This document shows positions 31,405 through 58,268 of a stretch of 64,000 bases of DNA, one piece after another. The stretch lies in NCBI RefSeq assembly GCF_002234675.1, contig NC_019867.2, positions 33,253,908 to 33,317,907 of the forward strand. The letters are read 5' to 3'. The translations under genes and the position numbers were made by a program. Numbering within the stretch: the first letter of the stretch is position 1; each line of letters begins with the position of its first letter. Under the pieces are notes generated by a model. The model searched no databases and had not been told where the DNA came from. It saw only the letters and a program-made list of their open reading frames with translations. Source of the stretch: Oryzias latipes (lineage: Eukaryota; Chordata; Actinopteri; Beloniformes; Adrianichthyidae).

Positions 31405-32615
31405 AATAAAAGAGTAGTGGAAGCCAGGCTTAGGAAGAAGGTGGAGATTTGTGAGCAGCAGTATGGTTTCATGCCCCGTAAGAGCACCACTGATGCCATT
31501 TTTGCTTTGAGAATGTTGATGGAAAAGTACAGAGATGGTCAGAAGGAGCTGCATTGTGTGTTCGTAGATTTAGAGAAGGCGTATGACAGGGTGCCGAGGG
31601 AGGAGCTGTGGTACTGTATGAGGTCGTCTGGAGTGGCAGAGAAGTATGTCAGAGTAGTTCAGGACATGTATGAGAGAAGTATGACGGTGGTGAGATGTGC
31701 TGTAGGTCAGACAGAGGAGTTCAAGGTGGAGGTGGGACTACACCAAGGATCAGCTTTGAGTCCCTTTTTGTTTGCTATGCTGATGGACAGGCTGACAGAC
31801 GAGGTAAGACAGGAATCTCCCTGGACAATGATGTTTGCGGATGACATTGTAATTTGCAGTGAGAGTAGAGAGCAGGTGGAGGAACAGCTAGAGAGGTGGA
31901 GGTTTGCTCTGGAAAGAAGAGGTATGAAGGTCAGTCGTAGTAAGACAGAATACATGTGTCTGAACGAGAGGGATCAAGGTAGAAGCGTTACGTTACAGGG
32001 GGCTGAGGTGAAGAAGGTGCAGGAGTTTTAGTACTTGGGGTCAACAGTTCAGTGTGATGGGGAGTGTGGAAAAGAGGTGAAGAGGCGAGTGCAGGCAGGT
32101 TGGAGCGGTTGGAGGAAAGTGTCAGGAGTGTTGTGTGACAGAAGAGTGTCAGCAAGACTCAAAGGAAAGGTGTACAAGACAGTGGTGAGACCAGCTCTGC
32201 TCTATGGGTTAGAGACGGTAGCAGTGAGACAGAGACAAGAGGCTGAGATGGAGGTAGCAGAGATGAAGATGTTGAGGTTCTCCTTAGGAGTGACCAGGTT
32301 AGACAGGATAAGGAACGAGTACATCAGAGGGACGGCTCATGTTGCCTGTGTTAGCGACAAAGTCAGAGAAGCCAGACTGAGATGGTTTGGACATGTTCAG
32401 AGGAGGGATAGTGGATATATTGGTAGAAGGATGTTGGAGATGGAGCTGCCTGGCCGGAGGGCAAGAGGACGACCAAAGAGGAGATACATGGATGTCTTAA
32501 CAGAGGACATGAAGTTGGCTAATGTTAGGGTAGAAGATGTCCATGACAGAGTGAGGTGGAAAACGATGATTCGCTGTGGCGACCCCTGATGGGAAAAGCT
32601 GAAAGAGAAAGAAGA
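31405..32615 (+). pseudogene. RTE endonuclease-RT, 5'-truncated second copy
   Basis: The plus-strand copy starts inside the RT (GSGSQA..., then KVEICEQQYGFMPRKSTTDA) and runs through FVDLEKAYDRVPR, GLHQGSALSPFLFAML and MMFADDIVI to the C-terminus (RRARGRPKRRYMDVLTED) at 32589. It ends in CCCCTGATGGGAAAAGCTG and an AAGAAG tail. A TAG at 32029-32031 splits it after KKVQEF, the same place as in the 21.8-kb copy; otherwise the frame is open. Minus-strand frames here are shadows. Confidence 0.85.
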
Positions 32616-32665
32616 AGAAGAAAGCTGGAATATGATGATCGCACACCGCGTTGTTTGCACTCATA

Positions 32666-34144
32666 TGGAGTGATATTTCTGCCACCATGTTGCACACAAA
32701 ACCTTCTAAGTTTTTTGCTCAAAAATTGTTTTTTTTGCTCAAATTTTTTTTTTTTTGCTTTCAAAAACGTTTTTTGCGTTTGCAAAACACATTTCTTTAC
32801 GTGCGTTGTGTCAAATCTCGCTTTTGTATTATCTTTGATTTTGCTGACTACTTTGAGCGCGTTTTAGGGTGATATGACAGCCACTGACATCGCCAAAAAG
32901 AAATTTGCATGCGTTGTGTGTCATCTCACTTTTTTCCTATCTTTGCTAAGTTAAGTTTCGGTTTGATGTGACAAGCTGCCATCTGCCTACGGGGTTCTGC
33001 CGTTTTCAACCACTCTGGCCCGTTTGTCTCAGAGTAAAACCCAGAAGGAGCAGCAAAGCAGCTAAAATAAAACAGGGTTTAGTATTTATTCATGTCTGTG
33101 TAGAGACCAACGTGTTTAAAACGTCTGCAGCAAAAAAAAACAAAAAAGAAAAAACCTTCGAGCTCCGACTCCATCCAGCCGGAAGAAGTTAAACTTTTTA
33201 AGATTTGTATCTGAACTATTGTTTTATTTTAATAAATAATTGTTGAAATATTAAGAGAAAATAGCATTTTTGATGACTAATATTTTTAAACTTTGGACAA
33301 ACGCTCACAAGTTCTAAAACATTAGACACTGGTGAAAATTTACATAAAAGTTAAAAATGCTTCTGATAAATGCATTGATTCTCCTGTGGTGAGCCATCAT
33401 TCTTTTGCTTATTACTGCTGTTCATCTGATCCCAAACACGTGTGCAGCATAAAATAATATGTGCTTTAAATTTTTATTGTTTTGTTTTAACAAACAGACC
33501 TTAAAGAAAATCACACTTTTCACTAATATTTTGCTCTGCAGGATTCACAGATTAAACAGACCTGTTGATGTGATGTCAGCAGATAAACTTTACAGTTACA
33601 GCAGATCCTCAGCCATAAATTCACAAATCTAACTTCATAAAAATGAACGAATGCTAAAAAAAAAAAAAAAGTCTGAATCATTATGAATTATTTAAAAAAT
33701 GAAAACGTCTTCATCCAAAAATGAGCGTAAAAAGAGCTGGTTCAGCCTCTGAGCCTCGGCAGCAGACACCATGTTAGATTCATATGGCGATTTGATTGGT
33801 TAGAATCTGGACCAATCAGCAGCTGTTTGATGGCAGCTTGGTCACGTCAAACCGAAACTTAACTTAGCAAAGATAGGAAAAAAGTGAGATGACACACAAC
33901 GCATGCAAATTTCTTTTTGGCGATGCCAGTGGCAGTCATATCACGCTAAATCGCGCTCAAAGTAGTCAGCAAAATCAAAGATAATACAAAAGCGAGATTT
34001 GACACAACGCACGTAAAAAAATGTGTTTTGCAAACGCAAAAAACGTTTTTGAAAGCAAAAAAAAATTTGAGCAAAAAAAAACAATTTTTGAGCAAAAAAC
34101 TTAGAAGGTTTTGTGTGCAACATGGAGGCAGAAATATCACTCCA
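32666..34144. mobile_element. DNA element with about 320-bp terminal inverted repeats
   Basis: The left arm (32666 to about 32983) and right arm (about 33829 to 34144) are near-perfect inverted copies. Both begin TGGAGTGATATTTCTGCC and run through GTTGCACACAAAACCTTC, the T-rich GCTCAAAAATTG part and GCGTTGTGTGTCATCTCAC. TA flanks both ends (32664-32665 and 34145-34146), as in Tc1/mariner-type insertions. The 850-bp centre has no recognisable transposase. The right end is 193 bp before the gle1 start codon. Confidence 0.8.
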
Positions 34145-34146
34145 TA

Positions 34147-34337
34147 CACGTCTGGATGGTGGAGGGTGAGGTGCCTGTAGATGGCGCTAATGACGTAATT
34201 GTATGTCAATCAAACACCTTTAAACACCACAGAAGAAGAAGAAAGTGTATTTAGACACCCGGAACCATGCAGAGAATAGTTTTTGCCGGACTGAATTCTT
34301 CGTGACCCCTCTCATTTATGGGATGGTTTTTGTCAAC
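34147..34337 (+). promoter_or_regulatory. gle1 5' UTR/upstream DNA
   Basis: Only about 190 bp separate the inverted-repeat element from the chosen gle1 ATG, so the core promoter lies here or inside the transposon arm. No TATA box is evident. The position of the transcription start is unknown. Confidence 0.35.
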
Positions 34338-44078
<9,741 letters not shown>

Positions 44079-45360
44079 AGACGAGCGCTGCAGACCTGCT
44101 GGATGAAGGCGTCTGGACGGAAGCAGCTGCTCTTGAACACAAGCTGGAGGTCTGCTTGGGCTTCTGGATGAGCTCCTGGTTTTTATTTTCCTCGTCTTTT
44201 TGGACGTTCAGACTAACGACTGGACTTTCATGGTTGTAGGTGGTGTTCAACCCCAACAGAAATGACTTTTTTTAACACGTTCCTATGTTTGTTACAAACA
44301 GCTGCAACACCACCGTTTCAGCGGTCTAACCAGGATGATCCGGTGTAACTACCATTACTGTGCATCAGTGCGGATGTCTGCATGTGTCTGAGGTGCAGCA
44401 GGAACTTCGTTTTATAAATGTTTAAGGAAGTGCAGCGTCACTGCTTATTTTTTCCAGAATCTTCAGACAGACACCAAGTCTGTGCTGCACTAAAGTGGAG
44501 AATCTCTGCACATAGCTGCTTAGAAGGTGGAAAGATGTTCAGAAAGCCATTACATTTCAGCAGGAACTACAATAATGTTGGGTCTAATGGTCTCTGGGTC
44601 CAGATCAGTCAGAAGAGCTGAAGTCAGGCTGTACACCTGATAAACTGCTTTATTTGCCTCACAAGAGTCAAAGTGGGCTTTGGCCGCCAATCCAACCATC
44701 ATTTTAAACTTGATCCTCCATTCAGTGATGAAGTCACATTGAACTGGCCTAGTAAATGTTGGAACCCGTGTTCTTTAGAAGCTTCTGAAGCCGTTCGGAC
44801 CAACAACCGACCACAAATGTCAGGACATCAGTCAGACCCGTCTGCTCCCTGCTGTGGTGTGTGCCTGAATGGGAGACAGGACGTCCGTCTACAGGGACGT
44901 ACCAGTTTAGAAGACGGGGTTCAAATGAGGCTTGTGTGGAAAAAGATGCTTTTTGCTGATTTCAGTCTTTTCATCTTACAAACATGCAAACAATGATTGC
45001 TGGGGGAGGGGACATTAAAGTGACCACACGTTTTATTTGCATTTCTTAATTATTTGTAGCTATTTCACAGATTTTATACATGGAAGGTTACATTTCACAG
45101 TTGTCCATCCCTTTGAGCTGACTTGCATGAATCCCAGCGGGGGGGGGGGGGCTCTTCACTGCAGACCTACTGTCTCCCAGAAACAACCATCATCTGCTCC
45201 TCAGTTACAATCCCCGACTAGAAGATCAGTTCCATAAGTGTGGATGAGGAAGGACAGTATGTCCTGTAAAGAAACGCCGCTGTCTTCTTCTGCATCAAAG
45301 TCTTAAAGCTAATACATTTTAAGGATTCACTGAAAAAAAGCAATATTCTCAATTGAAAGG

Positions 45361-45366
45361 AATAAA
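45361..45366 (+). terminator. Candidate gle1 poly(A) signal AATAAA
   Basis: AATAAATCTTTTTGT, followed by T-rich DNA, about 1.28 kb after the gle1 stop. It is the last canonical plus-strand signal before ptges2 that I noticed. Confidence 0.45.
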
Positions 45367-45388
45367 TCTTTTTGTACTAATCTTCATT

Positions 45389-45394
45389 TTTATT
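45389..45394 (-). terminator. Candidate ptges2 poly(A) signal AATAAA
   Basis: TTTATT on plus (AATAAAAATGAAG on minus), about 166 bp after the ptges2 stop codon. It lies 23 bp from the opposed gle1 signal. Confidence 0.5.
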
Positions 45395-45559
45395 AGCCTT
45401 CCAGAACAAACTCTTCTTAAACTAAACGTGACATGAATGCAGTTCCTACAGCTCTACAGCACACAGGATGCGGCTTTGTCAACGTAGATTCCTGACGGTG
45501 TTCTTGAGTTTGTCTGCATAGAACGTAGGAGTGTCATCTTCCCGTGGCCTGGGGGTGCA

Positions 45560-51370
<5,811 letters not shown>

Positions 51371-51504
51371 GACAGGTTTACGTAAAGACCCACAATGCAA
51401 CGCGAGGAGCGCGTTCTTTTCTTTTTTCTTTTTTGGATGCAGAACAAAATTGACATACAGCAAAAGAACAAGGAACAGTAAACTGTACATCAAATGTTCA
51501 AAAT

Positions 51505-53610
51505 AAACGCCAGGGGATATACAAGCAAAAAAAATAAACTTATATTAAATTATGAAGCTGAGCTAGGTGATACGTTTTAATAGCTTTTTTGTTTGTACTG
51601 GGGGAAATGGAATGTAAGTAACATCTAACTTGGGCTAGAAAATCAAGAAAATTAGGAGCTTTATTGCTGAATTTAGATTTGTGAATATAATACTTGGTTA
51701 ATAAAATCAGAAGATTTATTAAATAAAATTGAGATAAAAATGTCTTATCATAATTAACGTAACCAAATAAGATGTTTTTCCAGGTTAAATTAAATGTGGA
51801 TACATTTGAGTTTTTATCAAGTTTGTCAATTTGTCCCATATTTTTTCAGTGGACTTGCAGGTCCAAAAGAAATGCACCAACGTTTCTTCAGATTGAGAAC
51901 AGAAAGAACAGTTTTTATCAATATCCCTTTTTAGCCTTTGCATATACTGATTTGTTGGATAAAACCTATGAATGATCTTGAACGAAACCTCTTTCACTTT
52001 GTTGTTTAGAAGATATTTGTTTGGCAGAAGCCAAACCTTTTCCCAACACATTTGACCATGAAGTGAAGTCCAGAAAGTTCTGGCCGGGGATTCAGTCTTT
52101 AGCTCCTGCTGGAACCGTCTTCGGATGGCTTTGTTTTGATTTCTCAAAGCAGAGAAGCAGAGTTTTCCGACAGCAGTGTCCGTCACGTGAAGCTGTGGTT
52201 GGGGAGCAGATGGAGTAGGAGTTCCTTTAAGAAGATAGGTGAGGTTGAGGGAAACGGCATCAAAAACAACCGAAAAGTCCTTCACAGAAACAGGGATCTG
52301 GTAGAACTGAAGGAATTCGGTGTAAGTGTAAAGTTGACCTTGTTGATTGAATAATTGACTAACTAGTCTGATATTATTATTAAACCACTATTGGATAAAG
52401 ATAGTTTTGTTTTTGTAAAGAATATATCTATTGTTCCAAATGGAAAACCTGTGAGGAGAAAAATTATGTTTATAAATCATGGACCAAGCAAGTAACATCT
52501 GTTTATGAAATGAAGACAGTTTGATGGAACTTTGTCGGGCTTGTAGGTGCAGAGCAGTAAAAAGTCGAGGCCACCAACCTGGGAGAAAATATAATTGGGA
52601 ATGAAGTTCCACAGAGAGTTCGGATTTTTCAAAAACTTTCTTATCCAATTAATTTTAAAAGTCATATTTAGGGTACTGAAATCCAGGAAGTTCAGACCCC
52701 CACTAGTGTAATCATTCATTAGAACAGATTTCCTTATATGATGAGTTTGGTTTTTCCAGACAAAGTCGCATAGCAGTTTATCAACAGTTTTGCTAACGAT
52801 GTTACTGACATAAAGAGACTGAGCGGCATAAATGACTCTGGAGAGCCCTTCAGCCTTGGAGAGGAGAATTCGACCTTTAATGGAAAGGTCACGCAAGAGC
52901 CAGAGGTTAAACCTCTTTTTCATTTTATCAATAATTGGAAAAAAGTTAGTATTACCTCTATCATTTTCAGTTTTTGATATTATTATACCAAGATATGTGA
53001 CTGATGTCTTTACAGGAATATTACAGAGTGAATCCGAATCACAAGATTTAATTGGGAGGAGTTCACATTTTTTCAGATTTAATGAAAGACCGGATGCTTT
53101 GGAAAAGGACTTAATTATATTTATTGCTAATGGAATTTGTGAGCTGTCTTTAAGAAAGAGAGTCGTGTCATCGGCGAGCTGACTTACGACAATAGATCTA
53201 CCAGCGATGGAGATCCCTCGTATTGGACTGGATTTAATGTGGTCACAGAGAAGCTGAGCTCCAAGAAGAAATAGATATGGAGATATGGGACAACCCTGTC
53301 TAATCCCACGTTTTATATCAAACCTAGGTGATGAACCATGTTTAAGTTTAATGGAGCAGCTGGCTTTGTTGTAAAGAGTTTTAATGACTTTGCAGAAGTA
53401 GTCACCAAAACCAAATTTTTGTAAGGAGCGATACAGGAAGTTATGTTCTACTGTATAAAAGGCCTTAAAAAAGTCCAGAAATAACATAAAAGAGTCATCT
53501 GCAATTAGATAAGAGTAATCGAGTATGTCCAAAACTGCCGACGCTGTCCGTTTGCAGCCGTCTAGCTGAATGTCTGCATTTAAGCACAAGAGATCATTTC
53601 TCATGAAAAT
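51505..53610 (-). mobile_element. L1/Tx1-type LINE, 5'-truncated copy
   Basis: A minus-strand ORF2 fragment: RT 53604-52477 (LFLDFFKAFYTVEHNFLYRS, RQGCPISPYLFLLGAQLLCD, VSQLADDTTLFLKDSS, LSIKGRILLSKAEGLSRV) and C-terminus 52285-51540 with CSFCSQSEETLVHFFWTCK. There are frame changes near 52480 and 51800. Same subfamily as the 11-15.9-kb element (LADD motif). The 3' end lies about 140 bp upstream of the ptges2 start codon, in the same orientation. Confidence 0.85.
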
Positions 53611-53955
53611 GCTGGGAAAAAAAACACGTTTTTTTTTCTTTAGAAATGCATTTTTAGTTCACTCTCCGTGTTAATACAAAATGATTGAGAGACTTGCTGT
53701 CACATTTGAACGTTTATCAGAAGAGTTATTGAAGCAGGAAGTCCGACTCTGTGAAGATCTTTCTAACTTTACCAAGTCCTGAAGACCCGGCTGGGATGGC
53801 GGACTGAGCGGACGTCTCTCGCTAAGCTCTCGCCTTTTGCCCCGATCTGCACGGTAAATGTCAGAATTTGAAAACTGAGAGAGAACGGTTTGACTGGAGA
53901 GCAGTTGCACGTTAACTTTATCTTCGTTTTGGGAAAAAAAAAACATATTGGTGAG
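53611..53955. other. Unassigned
   Basis: A 345-bp stretch between the truncated LINE and an LTR-like sequence. A 96-codon minus frame exists but resembles nothing I know. Confidence 0.4.
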
Positions 53956-54387
53956 TGTCATGGTTTGAGTTTCTTTTGTATTGGTTTTTGCTTTCTGTCT
54001 TGTTCTGTCATGGTTTGGTTCTGTTTCCTGTTTTATTTTGAAAGGTCTTGTCTTGTCTTGTTTCTTGAGTTTTACTTCCTTTGGTCCCCATCAGCCCTGA
54101 TCGTGTCCACCTGTGTCTTGTCTGCCCTGTCTGTATTTAAGTCTTGTCTTTGCCTTCCTCCTGTGCTGGTCCATTACCTTTTGTCATGGTGTTCATGTCT
54201 CCATGTTTTTGCCACACTCATGTTTCCATGTTTCATGCCTCGCCACGCCACAGTGAGTTTTTGTTTTGTTGTTGTCATCCTGCTCTGCAGCGCCTTTTGT
54301 TATAATTAAACCCTCTAGCCCTGAACCCGTTTGCCTCCCGCCTCTGCGTCTGGGTCCTACCGGCTCTCGAGCCTCCCGCACATGACA
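53956..54387 (+). mobile_element. Solo-LTR-like sequence (plus)
   Basis: 432 bp from TGTCATGGTT to CACATGACA (TG...CA ends, TGTCATG/CATGACA inverted). It has an ATTAAA-type signal (ATAATTAAACCCTC, about 54301-54314) and promoter-like TGTATTTAAG (54131-54140). Flanking pentamers GTGAG and GAAAG do not match, so the target duplication is lost or the piece was rearranged. A related reversed sequence is at 57693-58268. Confidence 0.55.
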
Positions 54388-54517
54388 GAAAGATTTCAGG
54401 TAATCCATGGACACTAGTGAAGATCACAAATCATTGAAGAAAAAAGCTTCAGAGCACTGTCTAGTGGGTCTAGATGACCCAACTCCCAATGTTAAAGTGC
54501 TTAGGATAGCACAAGGG
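54388..54517. mobile_element. TTAA MITE, right half (copy C)
   Basis: 130 bp matching the distal part of MITE copies A and B (TAATCCATGGACACTAGTGA, AGTGGGTCTAGATGACCCAA) and ending GATAGCACAAGGG-TTAA (54518-54521). The left half is replaced by the LTR-like sequence. Confidence 0.8.
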
Positions 54518-54521
54518 TTAA

Positions 54522-55020
54522 CTTAACAACCTCTGATTGTCTCCGTCGGGCATCATTACCGCCTGCGTGAATCACGACTCGACGGAACCTGGACTTACTC
54601 GGAGCTAACATCCTAAGGTTCCCCTCGATGTCACCAACTCTGGCCCCCGGATAACACCTGACTGTAGCCGGTGGGAGCTCCACGTTTCTAACTTCAGAAA
54701 AGTTGATAACCAGAGTTGAGGGTTCAGCAGGTGTGTCGCTGACGGGGGGAGAACCTATTACTAACGTGGAGTTTCGGGTGCTCTGAGTTTTTGCGTTTAG
54801 CACTATGTTTCCTCCCAACCGGTGCAAACCCCTGTGTATTTCCCGGCTGCTGGGAAGGCGGTGGGGTGCTCGCTGGGTTAGCCGGCTTAGCTTCCACTGT
54901 GCGAAGCCGCGCTTCTAACTGCTTTAGCCTGGCCTCCAAGTCTAACACAAGACTGCTAAAAGGTGGTAGATGTGAATGCCTGAGTTTTGCTGCTGACCCC
55001 CTTTGCACCCCCACTTACCT
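54522..55020 (-). pseudogene. CR1/L2-type LINE ORF1 with esterase-like domain, fragment
   Basis: A minus-strand coiled coil (LVLDLEARLKQLEARLRTVE), then a proline-rich linker (PASTPPPSQQPGNTQGF), then an SGNH/GDSL-like segment in a shifted frame (ATVRCYPGARVGDIEGNLRM and VVIHAGGNDARRRQSEVVKL; the GxND block is diagnostic). Fish L2/CR1 elements encode such an ORF1. It is cut at the C-terminal side by the TTAA MITE. Confidence 0.7.
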
Positions 55021-57429
55021 TCCTCTCATGCCCCTCCGGTGAGTCTGACAGAAAGCTGACGTGTACGTCTTCCAGGTCTGAGCTCCTGGAGCTGACTGAG
55101 GTGACGCTGAGTGCATCGCCGCCATCCCCTCTGTGACACGGCCTGTAGTGTGAGTGGTCAAAGGACTTTGAGAGCTGTTGCTGCTGCAGCTGGCCTCAGT
55201 TAGCTGCCGTCTGAAGGATATTAGGAGGAGGGAAATAATTCTTTAGTGAAGTGATGTGCAGCAGAAATCTGATAGACTATCCTGAAATAATTTACTAGCT
55301 CCACCGCTTCATGATTTCTCCATTCTTTTTGCCTCCCAGTGTATTGTAGGCCGACTCCGACAAAGGCTAAATTTCACAAGACATCATGTTCATCCATTGT
55401 GTGGCCTAATTCCTCGTGATCCTTCCGGTTTTGTTTTTTTGCACTTCGGCTGACCTTGCCATCTGAATGATTAATTCCACAGAACGCAATGCATGGCTGG
55501 GAAAGGCGGATATTGCCGATGTTCTCACTGTTATGCTTCTCCATCCCTCCCAGTGGCATCTTTTGGTAGGTGACGCTCAGAGTGTTATTTATCAGTTTAC
55601 CTTTCGGCTGTCGTAACAGTCCTCATGGTTTGACTACATTTCTCAGAAGCCCTGTCCTGGGCTTTGTGTAATCCTGTGGGCTGCCCTGTCGTTTTGCATC
55701 TTGATAATTTCTCGGTGGTCTATTTTTTTTTTTTCAACTCTGTGGTCGCGACTCGTTTTTGAATCTGGGTTTCCACTTTATCTAAGTAAGACGTATGGTC
55801 CTCCGCCCATCTGGATTTATTTTCTGCCGTGGTTCTCTTGTTCATTGATGCAAGCCTCTCCGCCCACTGTGATGTTGTTGCATTTGTGCAGCGGATCGTT
55901 TATTCAACCTTTGGTTGTATAAGATTTTGTCGCTGTTGGGCCACATGAATTTTGCTATGTGCATTATTCTCCACGGTCATTCGTTCATCTTGTTTTCTCG
56001 TTCTAGGTAGATCAGTCCTGGACCTCCATGTTCCTTGTTCTGGATGTTTCTCTGTCTTGCGTTTCTGGTCTCTCCTTCTCGATCCTCGGAGTGGTTTTGG
56101 GTCTACGGTCTCACTCCCCCTTGTTTTCTGGGGCTGCGCCTCCGTTGGTTTTGGGGGAAATTTATGAAGAGTGGTTTATGAATGTCCAGCCACCGAAAAT
56201 TTAGGACGTGAAACCCAAATCCACAGCTCTAATGGTCCATTAATGGATCATGTGGTTCTGAGAAAATTCAGCCGTGGAGATTATTACAAAGATTGTTTTA
56301 AGAAGTGCGATAATAAATAGTTAATGCGTCATCGGGTTACTTGGTTTAGTGTTTTAATAACTTACATTACGAGCTAATATGATCCTGGCTGTAAAAACTA
56401 TATCACTGAAGATCTCTAGCTTCAGTTCTAAGAGTAAAAGAAATTTGTGTCGCAGACCAATCCTCATTCTGCCTGTTTTCAAGCAGATGACACTCGAATA
56501 AGAGCATCTCCATTTAGAGACTTGTTGTCATCCGCCTCTAAATGCATGAGGTTCAGCCCAGCTAAAATACTATCAGATCCTATGATCCCTCATCGATCTC
56601 AAATTGTTCTTCCTTTGCAGTATCTAGCCGCCCCTTGGCCAATTAATATTTAAGTTATCTGTACTTTTGTTGTCCACCAATTTGAGAACCGCTGATATCA
56701 AGTACAAAGCATCAAATCCAGCCGAGCTGCCGTCCATTGCTACGTGAGATGTCGACCTTCCTCAACTATGAATCTCCTTGGTCCTTGGATACCCTTCCAT
56801 TAGCTTGCTCCTCGATGACCTTCTAAAGGTGTGTCCCTCTGGAAATGACAAAAGGTTACTGTTGTGCATCTAAAAATTTGGTGTTAATATTACAGCATGT
56901 TCCATCTCTCACTATGTTGATTCTTGTTGGAATCTGTGCTCTGATGGTTTTCTATGGTGTGGTGAACACACAAATAGAACCTTCTCTTTAAACTCACTAC
57001 TTGATTTTACTTTCTCAGATTTGTTCTTTAAAAGCACTTTTATTCCCATTATCTTAAGCATTCTAAAACTGATCAGTTTCTAAGTTATTTATATATTCTT
57101 TGCCAAGACTAATACTGCTTTGTCTTTATCTATGCATCACTTCCTGAGCCTGCGACCCCCTACTCCCCGGTCAGCACTCCGTTTCTGGCAGATGATGTAA
57201 AACCCTCAACAAAGTCGGATGGCTTCAAAGTTCCACAGTCTCTGCTCGTCCTGCAGCTTCCCTGCAGATCGTTGCCCCTGCACTCCTTGATCTGGAGCTG
57301 CAACAACGACTGCACTCCACGTACTTATTTCTGCACTGAAAGTGATGGGGAGGTGGACCTCCTCAGCGTTCCAAAGAGACTTCAGACTTAAATCGACCAA
57401 TGTGTTAGCAGCAGAAAGGAAACAATTTC
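55021..57429. other. No gene recognised (2.4 kb)
   Basis: Intermediate-GC DNA without recognised exons, RNA genes or element termini. Short frames (for example plus 55701-55922 and 55952-56167) show no domain. The stretch 55330-57400 is the largest part of the window I cannot assign. Confidence 0.5.
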
Positions 57430-57690
57430 TTGGATTATGGATGTTTGAATACTATATTGCCAGGTGGAAGCCTCAAATTTAGGATGTTCTTAAGCTGTAT
57501 TACAGTATGCAATGGAGCTCGAAATTGGAGGTTACTTAAGCTGGTATCATAGTATGCCGGATGGAAGCATCGAAATTATAGCCGTTAAGCTTGTTCGTAG
57601 TAAAGATGGAAACTTCTAAATCATGGATGTTACTTAAGCTTTTATCATATTATGCCAGTGGAAGCTTCGGATTGGATGTTAAGCTTCGTG
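57430..57690. repeat. Degenerate tandem repeat, about 48-bp unit
   Basis: Five or so units share GGATGTT-x-CTTAAGCT-x-ATCATAGTATGCC-x-GGAAGC. CTTAAGCT-like words occur near 57490, 57537, 57587, 57634 and 57681. Copies are diverged. It abuts the minus-strand LTR-like element. Confidence 0.65.
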
Positions 57691-57692
57691 TC

Positions 57693-58268
57693 TGTCATGG
57701 CGTCGTAGACGTGGCAGACCCGGAAGTAAACTCTCGACCAGAAATAGTTTGCAAAGAGGTTTTAATTCTCCTGGGGGTTTACAGAGCCTCCAAGTGAGCG
57801 TAGCTTGAATAATCTTTGGATGAAGATCTGACGTCCCAGGAGCGCGGCGGACCGTGGAACCTGAGGAGCGTAGCGTGGGGGAACCGAGGACGGCGGAATC
57901 AACTTGAGGTTGAGCAGGATGCCAAGGACGGCGGAGCGACTTGAGGCGAAGCGTGGACGCCGAGGACGGCGGGACCAGCGTGGAACATGGAGAGGAGCTC
58001 TGCCACGGGAACCAGCGTGACCAGTGGGAGATGAACCTGAAGGTGAGCACAAGCGAGGTAAGTAACGTGACTTGACTTGGTTTAGAAAATACTAAAAAGC
58101 CAGACATAAGCACCGGAGTGAGTATAACAAACTGGCGCTGGATACTGGAGAGGAGAACCCTTAAGAAGGCAGGCAGGAGATGAGGAGATGCAGGCCAGCT
58201 GGTTCCAATCAGCAGAGCAGGAGCAGGAGTGCTGGGAGGGGGAGGTGGCTGACACAGGCACCGTGACA
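57693..58268 (-). mobile_element. Solo-LTR-like sequence (minus)
   Basis: 576 bp with TGTCATGG and CCGTGACA ends. On the minus strand it starts TGTCACGGTGCCTG, has CTTCTTAAGGGTTCTCC (TATA-like region) and an ATTAAA signal (AATTAAAACCTCTTTGC) before the end. Flanks GTGTC (57688-57692) and GTGTT (58269-58273) match in four of five bases, a plausible decayed 5-bp duplication. Confidence 0.55.

Larger units (their letters stand above)
44079..45559. other. Convergent 3' UTRs of gle1 and ptges2
   Basis: 1.48 kb between the gle1 TGA and the ptges2 TAA. It includes a G11 run at about 45139-45150. No other exon is recognised. Small plus frames here have no family resemblance. Confidence 0.6.

Noticed and set aside
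55701..56167. Two small plus frames (73 and 71 codons)
   Set aside because: Low-complexity hydrophobic translations with no homology or neighbouring exons.
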